Origin: Polynucleobacter rarus
GTDB taxonomy: Bacteria > Pseudomonadota > Gammaproteobacteria > Burkholderiales > Burkholderiaceae
DNA: 64,000 nt
NCBI RefSeq assembly: GCF_003072505.1
Contig: NZ_NTGB01000001.1
Span: 2,793,622 to 2,857,621, forward strand
Direction: 5' to 3'
Within the stretch, counting starts at the first letter, position 1, and each line of letters begins with the position of its first letter. Below are positions 6,766 to 16,187 of the stretch, piece by piece. The translations under genes were made by a program, and so were the position numbers. The notes beneath the pieces were generated by a model. That model made no database searches. It was not told the origin of the DNA and saw nothing but the letters and a program-made list of their open reading frames with translations.

Positions 6766-9508
6766 AACTAATAACTTACCTCCCCTAAGGCTCTCTGGTT
6801 TAGAAGCTTTTAATCTTGAGTCCCATATTCGATTCGTCAATATTGGAGAGCGCACCAATGTAACGGGATCTAAGGTATTTGCGCGACTCATTTTGAATAA
6901 TCTGTTTGATGATGCTTTGAAAGTTGCTAGACAGCAAGTTGAAAATGGAGCACAAATAATTGATATCAACATGGATGAGGCAATGTTGGATTCAAAAGCA
7001 GCGATGGTTCGTTTTTTGAACCTGATTGCTTCAGAACCAGATATTGCAAGAGTACCCATGATGATTGACTCCTCCAAATGGGACGTCATTGAAGCTGGAC
7101 TGAGATGTGTTCAAGGCAAAGCAATCGTCAATTCAATTTCTTTAAAAGAAGGGGTTGAGCCTTTTGCTTTCCAAGCTAAGAAAATTAAACGTTACGGTGC
7201 TGCGGCTGTTGTCATGGCATTCGATGAACAAGGTCAAGCTGATACTTACGAAAGAAAAATTGAAATCTGTAAAAGGTCTTATGACTATTTAGTAGATGAA
7301 ATTGGCTTTGCAGCAGAGGATATTATTTTCGATCCAAATATTTTTGCGATCGCTACAGGGATTGAAGAGCACGATAATTACGCAGTCGATTTCATTAACG
7401 CAACAAGATGGATAAAAGAGAATTTACCTGGTGCAAAAGTAAGTGGTGGTGTTTCTAATGTGAGTTTCTCTTTCCGCGGAAATGACCATGTACGAGAAGC
7501 GATCCATACTGTTTTCTTGTATCACGCGATTGCAGCTGGCATGGACATGGGGATTGTGAATGCTGGACAGCTTGGCGTTTATGCAGACTTAGATCCCGAG
7601 TTACGTGAACGCGTTGAAGACGTGGTACTCAATCGCTTCAAAGAAAAAGATGGTAAAACGACCACAGAGCGCCTACTCGAGATTGCCGATAACTATAAAG
7701 GTGGTGGTACTAAACAATTACAAACACTCGCCTGGCGAGAAGATCCTGTTAGAGCTAGACTTTCCCATGCCCTAGTAATGGGTATTACTGACTTTATTGT
7801 TGAAGATACAGAGGAAGTTCGTGCTGAAATCGAAAAGGCAGGTGGACGTCCAATTGAGGTCATTGAAGGACCGCTGATGGATGGAATGAATGTGGTTGGC
7901 GAGTTATTTGGCGCAGGCAAAATGTTTTTACCTCAAGTGGTAAAGAGCGCCAGAGTAATGAAGCAAGCTGTAGCACATTTGATTCCTTATATCGAAGAAG
8001 AAAAACGTCAATATGAAGCCGCAGGAAGAGACGTACGTTCTAAAGGCAAGATTATTATGGCCACCGTTAAAGGTGATGTGCATGATATTGGTAAAAATAT
8101 CGTAACAGTCGTTTTGCAGTGTAATAACTTTGATGTGGTGAACATGGGTGTTATGGTGCCTTGTAATCAAATTTTGCAAAAAGCAAAAGATGAAAATGCA
8201 GACATCATTGGCTTATCTGGGTTAATTACGCCGTCCCTAGAAGAAATGACTTATGTTGCGCAAGAAATGCAAAAGGATGATTATTTTAGGTCTAGAAATA
8301 TTCCATTGATGATTGGCGGCGCAACTACTTCGAAAGTGCATACTGCAGTGAAGATAGCGCCTCACTACGATGGCCCGGTCATTTATGTACCAGATGCTTC
8401 AAGATCAGTCTCAGTGGCGTCTAGTTTGCTATCTGATGAATCAGCGAAACAGTACTTGCAGTCGATTAAAGACGACTATGAAAAAACACGTCAATTACAC
8501 GCCAGTAGAAAAGCAACCCCATTAATCACTTTTGATGCGGCCAACCAAAATGCCGAGAAATTAGACTGGGATAATTTTGCTATACCAAGCCCTAAATTTA
8601 TTGGTAGACGCGTGTTTAAAAATTTCGATTTAAGTGAAATTGCGAAATTTATTGACTGGACACCATTTTTTCAAACTTGGGATTTGGCTGGGAAGTTTCC
8701 AAAAATTTTGGATGATGAAATTGTTGGAGAGTCTGCGACGAAGGTTTTTGCTGATGGTCAAAAAATGCTCGAACGCCTGGTTCAAGGACGCTGGCTCACT
8801 GCGAATGCTGTCGTTGGCTTTTATCCCGCAGGCAGCGTTGGTGAGGATATCGTCTTATTTAAAGATGAATCTAGAACTGAAAAAATATTGACTTGGCATC
8901 AATTAAGACAACAAACTGATCGTCCCGTCGTGGATGGTATCAAACGGCCGAATCGTTGCTTAGCAGATTATGTGGCGCCAATTGATAGTGGTAAGAAAGA
9001 TTATGTTGGTATGTTCGCGGTAACTACGGGTCATGGTGTCGACGCTAAAGTGGATGAATTCATTCGAGAACATGATGATTACAATGCGATCTTACTGAAA
9101 GCCCTTGCTGACCGATTAGCGGAAGCTTTTGCTGAGTATATGCATTATCGGGTTCGAACTGATTTATGGGGATATGCAGCAAACGAATCTCTCAGTAATG
9201 ATGAGATGATTGATGAAAAATACCAAGGAATTCGACCTGCTCCTGGATATCCTGCCTGCCCAGAACATAGTGTGAAATTGGGGATGTTTGAAGTGTTGCA
9301 AGCGGATGAAATAGGGATGGAATTGACTGAATCTCTCGCGATGAATCCCGCTTCTAGTGTTTCAGGTTTCTACCTTGCAAACCCTAGCGCTCAATATTTC
9401 AATGTTGGACAAATTGGTTTAGATCAAGTGAATGATTTAGCTGATCGGTCTGCTAGGAATGTTGAAGACACGATTCGAGCAGTATCGAGTAATTTTGATT
9501 CAAACTAA
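6752..9508 (+). CDS. metH: methionine synthase, folate-, cobalamin- and SAM-binding part (split MetH)
   Basis: The remaining three modules of MetH in 918 residues. A pterin-binding TIM barrel begins with [14 protein letters not shown] (about 30-43). A cap and B12-binding domain carries GDVHDIGKN near residue 445, where His is the lower cobalt ligand. The C-terminal reactivation domain contains the [13 protein letters not shown] motif for S-adenosylmethionine binding. It transfers the methyl group of methyltetrahydrofolate via cobalamin to homocysteine held by the first gene's product. Two start codons, 6752 and 6758, both lie within the end of the upstream gene. Presence of this enzyme implies a cobalamin supply. 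Confidence 0.95.
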   Translation: MVMTKTNNLPPLRLSGLEAFNLESHIRFVNIGERTNVTGSKVFARLILNNLFDDALKVARQQVENGAQIIDINMDEAMLDSKAAMVRFLNLIASEPDIARVPMMIDSSKWDVIEAGLRCVQGKAIVNSISLKEGVEPFAFQAKKIKRYGAAAVVMAFDEQGQADTYERKIEICKRSYDYLVDEIGFAAEDIIFDPNIFAIATGIEEHDNYAVDFINATRWIKENLPGAKVSGGVSNVSFSFRGNDHVREAIHTVFLYHAIAAGMDMGIVNAGQLGVYADLDPELRERVEDVVLNRFKEKDGKTTTERLLEIADNYKGGGTKQLQTLAWREDPVRARLSHALVMGITDFIVEDTEEVRAEIEKAGGRPIEVIEGPLMDGMNVVGELFGAGKMFLPQVVKSARVMKQAVAHLIPYIEEEKRQYEAAGRDVRSKGKIIMATVKGDVHDIGKNIVTVVLQCNNFDVVNMGVMVPCNQILQKAKDENADIIGLSGLITPSLEEMTYVAQEMQKDDYFRSRNIPLMIGGATTSKVHTAVKIAPHYDGPVIYVPDASRSVSVASSLLSDESAKQYLQSIKDDYEKTRQLHASRKATPLITFDAANQNAEKLDWDNFAIPSPKFIGRRVFKNFDLSEIAKFIDWTPFFQTWDLAGKFPKILDDEIVGESATKVFADGQKMLERLVQGRWLTANAVVGFYPAGSVGEDIVLFKDESRTEKILTWHQLRQQTDRPVVDGIKRPNRCLADYVAPIDSGKKDYVGMFAVTTGHGVDAKVDEFIREHDDYNAILLKALADRLAEAFAEYMHYRVRTDLWGYAANESLSNDEMIDEKYQGIRPAPGYPACPEHSVKLGMFEVLQADEIGMELTESLAMNPASSVSGFYLANPSAQYFNVGQIGLDQVNDLADRSARNVEDTIRAVSSNFDSN

Positions 9509-9514
9509 ATAGAA

Positions 9515-9535
9515 GGGGATGTCTTTAGACACCCC
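9515..9535. terminator. hairpin between convergent metH and the DUF1840 gene
   Basis: GGGG, one bulged A, TGTC, loop TTTA, GACA, CCCC forms an 8-bp stem. It lies directly after metH and covers the last codons of the convergent DUF1840 gene. No clear run of T follows on either strand, so action as an intrinsic terminator is uncertain. Confidence 0.35.
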
Positions 9536-9824
9536 AAACAATATGATCTTGATATTGATGTGCAGACTTAAGTAATGTCAGAAAAGGAAAAGCTCTTTGA
9601 CCTAGTCGGTCTGAGGTAGCGAGTTGTTCTTTAGACATCTTCGATCTAGCAATCACATCTTGTTCAATTGCTGATTCAAGTAGATTAATGAAGTGCGGTA
9701 ACTCATCAACCGTTAAAATACCTTTAGGCTCTAAATTTTTGCCGATTTTTTGAAAAATCTTTTTAGTAAGATCTTCTAACATCAGGCAATTTGCAGAATT
9801 TTTAGATTGAAATTTATATAGCAT
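9525..9824 (-). CDS. DUF1840 family protein
   Basis: A 99-residue cytoplasmic protein of unknown function found across betaproteobacteria. Recognisable features are the start MLYKFQSK, the central [19 protein letters not shown] and the conserved end [13 protein letters not shown] followed by VWGV. The start at 9824 is chosen because family members begin with ML-x-x-F at this point. The frame could extend upstream over the beginning of argS, but that longer version is not supported. It sits between metH (convergent) and argS (divergent), 34 bases from the argS start. Nothing in the sequence points to a reaction or partner. Confidence 0.85.
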   Translation of the reverse strand: MLYKFQSKNSANCLMLEDLTKKIFQKIGKNLEPKGILTVDELPHFINLLESAIEQDVIARSKMSKEQLATSDRLGQRAFPFLTLLKSAHQYQDHIVWGV

Positions 9825-9858
9825 TTTTTTAGCATACACTACGGAATCCATTTTTGTC

Positions 9859-11625
9859 ATGCTTTTACAAACACAACGACAGTTAGAACGCTTAATCCAT
9901 GAAGGGTTAATGCAAGTTGCACAAAATAAACAATTAGATGGCCAATCTTTGCCGATCCCTCGTCTTGAAAGACCAAAAGTTGCTGAGCACGGGGATGTTG
10001 CGACCAACATTGCCATGCAAATCGCCAAGTCTTGGAAGATGAATCCAAAAGAGTTAGCTGGTGAATTAGTAAAAAAAATTGAACAGCTTGATATGCAAAA
10101 AGAGGTGATTAGTAGCCTCGAAATTGCTGGTCCAGGCTTTATTAACATTCGGCTCAGCAGTGTGGTTAAGCAAGCAGTCATTCAGCAAATCTTAGAACAG
10201 GGTCCTTTATTCGGTATAGAGCAAGCTAAAGATGAGCCTCCAGTATTAATCGAATTTGTCTCAGCTAATCCAACCGGACCACTGCACGTCGGTCATGGTA
10301 GACAAGCGGCACTGGGCGATATCTTAGCCAGTGTCATTCAAACTCAAGGCAGAAAAGTCCACCGGGAGTTTTATTACAACGACGCTGGTGTTCAGATTCA
10401 GAATTTAGCTATCTCAACTCAAGCCAGAATCAATGGTCTTGAGCCTGGCATGGATGGGTGGCCTGAAAATGCTTACAACGGTTTATATATTAAAGATATC
10501 GCTGATGCCTATCTGAATGGTCAGACGATTTCAGCCGCAGATTTAGCTCCTGTTATTGCCTCCAAAGATCCACAAGACTTAGAAAATATCAAACGATTTG
10601 CAGTTGCTTATTTACGTCAAGAGCAAGATATCGATCTGAAAGCACTTGGCGTTCATTTTGATGAGTACTATCTTGAGTCCTCCCTCTATTTGGATGGTGG
10701 TGTTGAGAGTATTGTTGCTGACTTAACTAAACAGGGAAAGACGTACGACCTTGATGGTGCCTTGTGGCTAAGAACTACAGATGATGGCGACGATAAAGAC
10801 CGAGTCATGAAAAAAAGTGATGGTACTTTTACATACTTTGTACCAGACGTGGCGTATCACGCCAGTAAATGGGCGCGTGGCTATCATGAGGTGATTAATA
10901 TTCAAGGTAGCGATCACCACGGGACTATTGCTCGGGTTCGTTCTGGAGTTCAAGGTGTCGCTGCGCAAAGAGGTTGGGAAATCCCAAAAGACTACCCGCA
11001 TTATGTACTACATAAAATGGTCACTGTATTAAAAAATGGTGAAGAAGTAAAAATCTCTAAAAGGGCTGGTTCTTATGTCACTGTTCGAGATTTAATTGAG
11101 TGGTCGGGTGGCGTTCAGGAGGGGTTATCTGAAACAGAACGACTCGCCGCATTACAAAAAGGTAAAGATGCAGTTCGGTTTTTCTTGATTTCTCGTAAAG
11201 CAGACACAGAGTTTGTTTTTGATATTGACTTAGCACTGCAACAAAACGATGAAAATCCTATTTTTTATGTGCAATATGCCCACGCCAGGATTTGCTCCAT
11301 CTTGCGTCAATGGGCGGGAGATGAAGCAACACTCAAGACTGCTCAGTTGGAAAAATTAGAAGGTAGAGCTGCGGACGACTTAATGAGAAGATTAAGTGAG
11401 TATCCACAGATGTTGACGGATGCCGCCCGGGATCTTACCCCACATAGTGTGGCATTTTATTTGCGAGATTTAGCGGCTGATTTTCACTCTTTTTACAATT
11501 CAGACCGAGTATTAGTGGATGATGAAGTATTAAAATCTGCACGTTTAGCTTTACTCTTAGCGACCAAACAAGTTATTGCAAATGGCTTAGGAATTTTAGG
11601 GGTTAATGCACCTGAGCAAATGTAA
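9859..11625 (+). CDS. argS: arginine-tRNA ligase
   Basis: Class I aminoacyl-tRNA synthetase that charges tRNA-Arg, 588 residues. An N-terminal tRNA-recognition domain is followed by [20 protein letters not shown], containing the HIGH-type HVGH motif near residue 145. The KMSKS counterpart is degenerate ([12 protein letters not shown]), as is usual for ArgRS. The C-terminal anticodon-binding helical domain ends with the ALRLL-like segment [22 protein letters not shown]. There is no strong ribosome site before the ATG at 9859. It is followed after 28 bases by the SPOR gene, likely in one operon with dsbA, an order common in Burkholderiales. Confidence 0.97.
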   Translation: MLLQTQRQLERLIHEGLMQVAQNKQLDGQSLPIPRLERPKVAEHGDVATNIAMQIAKSWKMNPKELAGELVKKIEQLDMQKEVISSLEIAGPGFINIRLSSVVKQAVIQQILEQGPLFGIEQAKDEPPVLIEFVSANPTGPLHVGHGRQAALGDILASVIQTQGRKVHREFYYNDAGVQIQNLAISTQARINGLEPGMDGWPENAYNGLYIKDIADAYLNGQTISAADLAPVIASKDPQDLENIKRFAVAYLRQEQDIDLKALGVHFDEYYLESSLYLDGGVESIVADLTKQGKTYDLDGALWLRTTDDGDDKDRVMKKSDGTFTYFVPDVAYHASKWARGYHEVINIQGSDHHGTIARVRSGVQGVAAQRGWEIPKDYPHYVLHKMVTVLKNGEEVKISKRAGSYVTVRDLIEWSGGVQEGLSETERLAALQKGKDAVRFFLISRKADTEFVFDIDLALQQNDENPIFYVQYAHARICSILRQWAGDEATLKTAQLEKLEGRAADDLMRRLSEYPQMLTDAARDLTPHSVAFYLRDLAADFHSFYNSDRVLVDDEVLKSARLALLLATKQVIANGLGILGVNAPEQM

Positions 11626-11653
11626 ATTGCAGAAGTAAATTTTAGGAGTTATG

Positions 11654-12244
11654 ATGGAAATAACGAAGAAAAATATGAATCAAAAACCATTGTTTAATCA
11701 AAAGGGAAACACCTTCATCGGCATTGTGATTGGGCTTATTCTTGGCTTAGGTATTGCCCTTGGTGTTGCATACGTTATCTCTAAAAATTCTCCCGAAGAA
11801 AAAACAAATCTACGCCCACCTGAAATTAGTTTGTCCCCTAAGTCATCTAATTTAAATGACTCAGGTCAAATCCCGGATGTAAATGAACCTTTGAGAAAAA
11901 ATAAATCTAGTGACGAAGTCAGTAATGATGCTGTTGCTTCCGTTGTGAAAAGTAATCAAGATACGAGTCCTGCGATTGTTCCACCTGTTGAGGTATCGAA
12001 ATCTGAGGTAATCTACTGGGTACAATTGGGTGCCTACGGCGATAAAAGTACTGCAGAAAGTGAAAAAGCTTCCTTTGCATTACAGGGGGTTCAAACAAAA
12101 TTGATTGAGGGTAAAAATGATGGCCAAACGATTTGGCGTCTAAGACTCGGTCCCTTTAAAACCGAAAGTGAAGTTCAAACCTCCAAAACAGCATTAGAAA
12201 CCATCGGCATCTCTTATACAGTCATAAAAGCGGGCAAATCATGA
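11654..12244 (+). CDS. SPOR-domain membrane protein (FtsN-like topology)
   Basis: About 196 residues. A short cytoplasmic start is followed by one membrane helix (TFIGIVIGLILGLGIALGVA, residues 19-38), a Pro/Ser-rich linker, and a C-terminal SPOR domain starting at YWVQLGAYGDKSTAESE and ending near SYTVIK. SPOR domains bind denuded peptidoglycan at the division septum, so a cell-division or envelope role is likely. The second of two adjacent ATGs (11654) is preferred because AGGAG at 11644-11648 is better spaced for it. It overlaps dsbA by four bases (ATGA), so translation is coupled. Confidence 0.85.
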   Translation: MEITKKNMNQKPLFNQKGNTFIGIVIGLILGLGIALGVAYVISKNSPEEKTNLRPPEISLSPKSSNLNDSGQIPDVNEPLRKNKSSDEVSNDAVASVVKSNQDTSPAIVPPVEVSKSEVIYWVQLGAYGDKSTAESEKASFALQGVQTKLIEGKNDGQTIWRLRLGPFKTESEVQTSKTALETIGISYTVIKAGKS

Positions 12245-12939
12245 AAAGACATATTGTAAAAAGTTTAATTAGTATCTCTTTGTTTTTTATTGGATCTATT
12301 GTAAGTGCTCAATTACTTCCACCTGGTGCTAAATCAAATATAGCACCATCACCTGCGCCCAGCACTCAAGCAGGCGGCTTTATTGAGGGAATGGATTTCC
12401 GTAAATTACCTTCACCCCAGCCAACGGAGTCTAAAGGGAAAATAGAGATCGTTGAATTTTTTTGGTACGGATGTCCACATTGCTATGATTTAGAGCCCGA
12501 ATTACAAGCCTGGATAAAAAGGCAAAAAAAGGATGTGGTAGTAAAGAAAATCCCAGTTGCTTTTAGAGATGACTTTTTAGCGCATAGCCAAATTTTTTAT
12601 GCCCTTGAGTCGATGGGTAAAGAAGCTGAATTTACGCCTAAAGTATTTGAGGCTATCCATAAGGAACGTAAATCTTTATTAAAAGAAGAGGAAATTTCTA
12701 ATTGGGTCGCAGCACAAGGACTCGATCAGAAAGCGTTCATGACAGCTTATAAATCCTTTACCGTCATTACTAAAGCAAAGACTGCAAATACCACTTCACA
12801 ATCTTACCGTGTTGATGGTGTGCCAACTATTGCAGTACAAGGTAAATACATGACTTCACCATCCATTGCTGGCACAAAGCAAAGAGCAATTGAAACATTA
12901 GACTATTTGGTAGAACAAAATAGAGCTGGAAAGCTTTAA
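12241..12939 (+). CDS. dsbA: periplasmic thiol:disulfide oxidoreductase DsbA
   Basis: Thioredoxin-fold oxidase that introduces disulfides into secreted proteins, 232 residues. Residues 1-23 are a signal peptide ending VSA. The active site CPHC is at 78-81 in FFWYGCPHCYDLEP, and the cis-proline loop is VDGVPTIAV near 192. The region between the signal peptide and the thioredoxin core has a Pro/Ala-rich linker. Placement after argS and a SPOR protein is the common Burkholderiales order. Re-oxidation would need DsbB, which is not in this window. Confidence 0.94.
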   Translation: MKRHIVKSLISISLFFIGSIVSAQLLPPGAKSNIAPSPAPSTQAGGFIEGMDFRKLPSPQPTESKGKIEIVEFFWYGCPHCYDLEPELQAWIKRQKKDVVVKKIPVAFRDDFLAHSQIFYALESMGKEAEFTPKVFEAIHKERKSLLKEEEISNWVAAQGLDQKAFMTAYKSFTVITKAKTANTTSQSYRVDGVPTIAVQGKYMTSPSIAGTKQRAIETLDYLVEQNRAGKL

Positions 12940-12975
12940 GCTAGTTGCCTAGCCAAACTACAAAGTGATATTAAT

Positions 12976-13413
12976 TTAAGCAAGCTTTTTAAGACCTCTC
13001 ATCAGAGAACCGATGAGGGGTAAGTGCTCGTAGATACCTTCTGCAGGATCCCAATAATCAGTGTGAGAAGACACTAGGTTAGTGTGGTCAAACTGTAACC
13101 AGCTCACGCCAGTCAAACTTTTTTCACTAGTATCCCAGCATTTAAATTTGAATTTAAACTCCCACAATAAACAGGCAGAACTCTCTTGTTGTAGGACTTC
13201 TCGAATGACAAACTGGGGAGAGTCTACCTGCTCAAACATCTTTAAAAAAATATCCCTTATCGCATCTCTACCAAATACGAGATTAAAAGGATCTTTAAAA
13301 CGAGCATCAGGAGAATAAAGTTGAATGAGCTGATCCACCGATTCAACTGAAATTTGCTCGTACTGAATTTTTAGAGATTCAATGGTGAGTTGGATCGAGT
13401 TTTCCACAGTCAA
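12976..13413 (-). CDS. SnoaL/NTF2-like protein of the oxidative-stress operon
   Basis: A 145-residue protein with the NTF2-like fold pattern: an N-terminal helix, the segment LYSPDARFKDPFNLVFGRDAI near residues 28-48, then strands ending SHTDYWDPAEGIYEHLP. Family members are small cone-shaped proteins that bind or isomerise hydrophobic ligands. No reaction can be assigned. It is the last gene of a minus-strand operon with a short-chain dehydrogenase, a cyclopropane-synthase-like methyltransferase, DUF1365, a flavin oxidoreductase and a glutathione peroxidase. In other proteobacteria the same set includes such a SnoaL-like protein. Confidence 0.75.
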   Translation of the reverse strand: MTVENSIQLTIESLKIQYEQISVESVDQLIQLYSPDARFKDPFNLVFGRDAIRDIFLKMFEQVDSPQFVIREVLQQESSACLLWEFKFKFKCWDTSEKSLTGVSWLQFDHTNLVSSHTDYWDPAEGIYEHLPLIGSLMRGLKKLA

Positions 13414-13422
13414 AATCCGACT

Positions 13423-14211
13423 TTATTGAACAATAAATTTTTTAACAAGCCAAAAATAGATTGGGTAAGGTAGTATTCGCAAAAATTTGAGAAAGAAAGA
13501 AAACTCTTTTGGAAAATGGGTCTCAAACTCACCATTTTTTAAACCTTTACCAATTTCTTCTGCGGCTCTTTCAGGGGTGATAAGAGAGGGCATTTTGAAA
13601 TCATTAATTGCGGTCGCAGGAGTTTGTACAAAACCTGGACAAATAATGTGAACGCCAATTCCCTTCGGGCTCAAATCCTCATATAAGGACTCTGCAAAAT
13701 TGAGGAGAGCTGCTTTAGTTGGTCCGTAAATCAAAGACTTGGGCAAGCCACTGTAGCCGGCCACACTTCCCACCAAAGCAATGTGCCCATTACCTTGCTT
13801 TAGAAACTGAGGAATCAGATAGTTAAGTACCCGAATTGGACCTAATAAGTTGGTCGATATCATGGATTGGGCATCTTGCATATTCAAGGTTTCAGCTTGA
13901 ATTGGGGTGTATACCCCTGAAACAAATAATAAAAGATCAATGGTTGGGAAATGATCTAAAACTCGCGCTTGAGCAGCCTCAACACTTTGATCTGACATAA
14001 CATCTAGTGGAATTATCTTACTTTGAATAGAAAATTCCTTGATGAGTAATTCATTCAAATCAATTAACGATTCTTCACGCCTAGAGGAGATGATTAAGTT
14101 AGCACCCTCTTTAGCTAACCATCTAGCACATGCATGTCCAATTCCGGAGGAAGCACCGATCAACCAAACATTCTTATTTTTAAAATCCGACAGCGGTGGA
14201 TTAAGACTCAT
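13423..14211 (-). CDS. short-chain dehydrogenase/reductase
   Basis: A 262-residue classical SDR. The cofactor site GASSGIGHACARWLAKEG is at about 19-36. The catalytic Tyr and Lys are in SLIYGPTKAALLNFAE (YxxxK) and the catalytic Ser lies just before in VGSVAGYSG. Arginines after the second strand (SRREESL) suggest NADP preference. The C-terminal 40 residues are hydrophobic (FFLKFLRILPYPIYFWLVKK), pointing to membrane association. It overlaps the methyltransferase gene upstream by 11 bases. The substrate is probably a lipid or a lipid oxidation product, inferred from the operon only. Confidence 0.9.
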   Translation of the reverse strand: MSLNPPLSDFKNKNVWLIGASSGIGHACARWLAKEGANLIISSRREESLIDLNELLIKEFSIQSKIIPLDVMSDQSVEAAQARVLDHFPTIDLLLFVSGVYTPIQAETLNMQDAQSMISTNLLGPIRVLNYLIPQFLKQGNGHIALVGSVAGYSGLPKSLIYGPTKAALLNFAESLYEDLSPKGIGVHIICPGFVQTPATAINDFKMPSLITPERAAEEIGKGLKNGEFETHFPKEFSFFLKFLRILPYPIYFWLVKKFIVQ

Positions 14212-15409
14212 GTAATGGCTTTTCTATAGTAAATTGAACTACTTCTAAAGTTTTTTCAGCAAAACCAGCGGCGCAATAAAATAAATAAAAGTTCCATAAG
14301 CGAATGAATTCATCTTTAAATCCCAAAGTTTTAATAGCGTCAACTTGTTGATTAAATGAATCTGCCCAAATTCGAAGGGTTTGGGCGTAGTCTTGTCCAA
14401 AATAAAAGCGATCTTTTACTTTTAATCCAGCGGCTTTGACTTGGGTTTCAAACACACTCACCGAGGGTAGCATTCCACCCGGGAAAATATATTGCTGAAT
14501 AAAATCAGTCCCTGTTCTATATTCAGGAAAAAGCGCATCATCAATAACAATGGTTTGAATAACAGCTTTTTTTCCAGGCTTTAAACAGCGATCAATTGTT
14601 TTAAAAAACGATGGCCAAAAAGCTTCACCAACCGCCTCAAACATTTCAATGGAAACAATACCGTCATACTGGCGATTACAGTCACGGTAGTCTTGTAAAA
14701 CTGCTGCGCTATTGATCTGTGCAAGGCTTGTATTGGGACCTTTTACTTGTAGTTCCTGTTGCACGTAATTTAGCTGTTCGGTAGAAATCGTAATACCATC
14801 CACAGCAACATTGCGCTCATTGGCGCGTTTGATAAAGTTACCCCAGCCACAACCAATCTCTAAAATTTTATCGCCTTTGCTAGCATTTAAATTACTTAAA
14901 ATATTTTCACATTTAGCATTTTGAGCATCTTGTAACGCTTGCTGGTAGTTGCCATTAAATAGCGCGCTTGAGTACATCATGCTCGGATCAAGCCATAAGC
15001 CATAAAATTGATTGCCAAGATCGTAATGGGCGTGAATATTTTTTTTACTTTGAGCTTTTGTGTTTCGATGTAGAAAATGCTTAATTTTATAAATTAGAGA
15101 ACCAAACCAAGTGCCGTAAATGAGTTTATTGAAATAAGCCCTATTTTGTAGAGCTAGACGTAACATTTTCTCTAACTCATCCGTATGCCAATAATTTTTG
15201 AAATAGCCCTCAGCAACACCAATATCACCACTCGAGATAGCAAGAGAAAAAGCTCTCAGATCATTGATTTGAACTTGTATTGGAGTATCAACTTCACTCG
15301 CTAGTTGACCAAAGGTTTCTTGTGAACCATCGGGTAAAACAAAAATAAACTGTCCACCTTGAATTTTTTTGAAACAACCGAAAACAATTTTTTTTGAAAA
15401 TAGTGACAT
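14201..15409 (-). CDS. cyclopropane-fatty-acyl-phospholipid synthase family methyltransferase
   Basis: A 402-residue SAM-dependent methyltransferase of the Cfa family, which acts on double bases of acyl chains in phospholipids. An N-terminal domain is followed by HYDLGNQFYGLWLDPSMMYS near residues 128-147 and the SAM motif ILEIGCGWGNF near 180. The later family segment IFPGGMLPSVS is present. Grouping with a flavin oxidoreductase and DUF1365 suggests it may not be an ordinary Cfa but the methyltransferase of a modified-lipid pathway, as in the furan fatty acid genes described in Rhodobacter. That specific product is an inference. Confidence 0.9.
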   Translation of the reverse strand: MSLFSKKIVFGCFKKIQGGQFIFVLPDGSQETFGQLASEVDTPIQVQINDLRAFSLAISSGDIGVAEGYFKNYWHTDELEKMLRLALQNRAYFNKLIYGTWFGSLIYKIKHFLHRNTKAQSKKNIHAHYDLGNQFYGLWLDPSMMYSSALFNGNYQQALQDAQNAKCENILSNLNASKGDKILEIGCGWGNFIKRANERNVAVDGITISTEQLNYVQQELQVKGPNTSLAQINSAAVLQDYRDCNRQYDGIVSIEMFEAVGEAFWPSFFKTIDRCLKPGKKAVIQTIVIDDALFPEYRTGTDFIQQYIFPGGMLPSVSVFETQVKAAGLKVKDRFYFGQDYAQTLRIWADSFNQQVDAIKTLGFKDEFIRLWNFYLFYCAAGFAEKTLEVVQFTIEKPLHES

Positions 15410-15422
15410 AAGATTAATTTGC

Positions 15423-16187
15423 TTAAATATTTGTTGTGACAGGTTTTTTGTAAAATTTCGCGCCTTTAATCAACAACTTTAAAGCTTGCCAATGAATTTT
15501 AACAATAACTCCAAAAGTGAGCATAGGATAATTAAAGAAGGCATGTAATTTACTTCTAAAATTAATCGGACGCTCTTGACCACTAATACTTGTCATGAGA
15601 GCACAGGTTTCTTCTTCAAAATATTCAATTCTACTAACTTGACGATGGACTGACTCTTGCTCTTGACGCATGAATCGAAATTGGTAACGCCCTTTAACAT
15701 CGAAAAAGGGTGAAACATAAAATTGTTTAGCAGAGTGAAATGTCTTACCCCAGGGTAATACTTGATGCTGATCATGCAGAAGATAAGCATGACGATCACC
15801 AAAAGTATTGTTTACTTCCGCAATAATGGCGACAAGACGATTTTCTTGATCATGACAAAACCAAAAACTAACTGGATTAAAAACATATCCAAAGAACCGT
15901 GGGAAAGTATGTAGCCAAATCTCCCCAGTCGCATTTTGAATCTGATGGTCTTCTAAAACTTTTTCTACCCAATTTAAGGAAGTTAGTTGATTTAAACCAT
16001 GGTCTTTGTCATAAAAAGAGAAGATTGAAAATCGATTATCCCCAATGCCTAATTTTGATAATAAGGCGGGATCTTTTTGGCGTGAGCGCATGGGAATGCG
16101 AAGATAAAAAACTCGATAAGAAAATCGATTATCTGGTTGGTAACGATGATGAATAACTTTGCCAAAATGAAAAGAAGCATCCATCAT
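15423..16187 (-). CDS. DUF1365 family protein
   Basis: A 254-residue protein of the DUF1365 family. The hallmark start FHFGKVIHHRYQPDNRFSYR is at about residues 6-25, and the segment HTFPRFFGYVFNPVSFWFCH is near 92-111. The end of the protein is hydrophobic. The family almost always occurs with a flavin amine-oxidase-like protein and a cyclopropane-synthase-like enzyme, as it does here. Its biochemical role is not established. Its ATG shares one base with the TAA of the upstream flavin gene (TAATG), so the genes are translationally coupled. Confidence 0.9.
   Translation of the reverse strand: MMDASFHFGKVIHHRYQPDNRFSYRVFYLRIPMRSRQKDPALLSKLGIGDNRFSIFSFYDKDHGLNQLTSLNWVEKVLEDHQIQNATGEIWLHTFPRFFGYVFNPVSFWFCHDQENRLVAIIAEVNNTFGDRHAYLLHDQHQVLPWGKTFHSAKQFYVSPFFDVKGRYQFRFMRQEQESVHRQVSRIEYFEEETCALMTSISGQERPINFRSKLHAFFNYPMLTFGVIVKIHWQALKLLIKGAKFYKKPVTTNI

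Noticed and set aside
9525-10181. The DUF1840 frame read as a 218-residue protein reaching into argS
   Set aside because: The extra upstream part is antisense to the start of argS and has no family match. The DUF1840 family begins at the ATG at 9824.
12940-12953. Hairpin GCTAG-TTGC-CTAGC after dsbA as a terminator
   Set aside because: The stem is only 5 bp and no T run follows.
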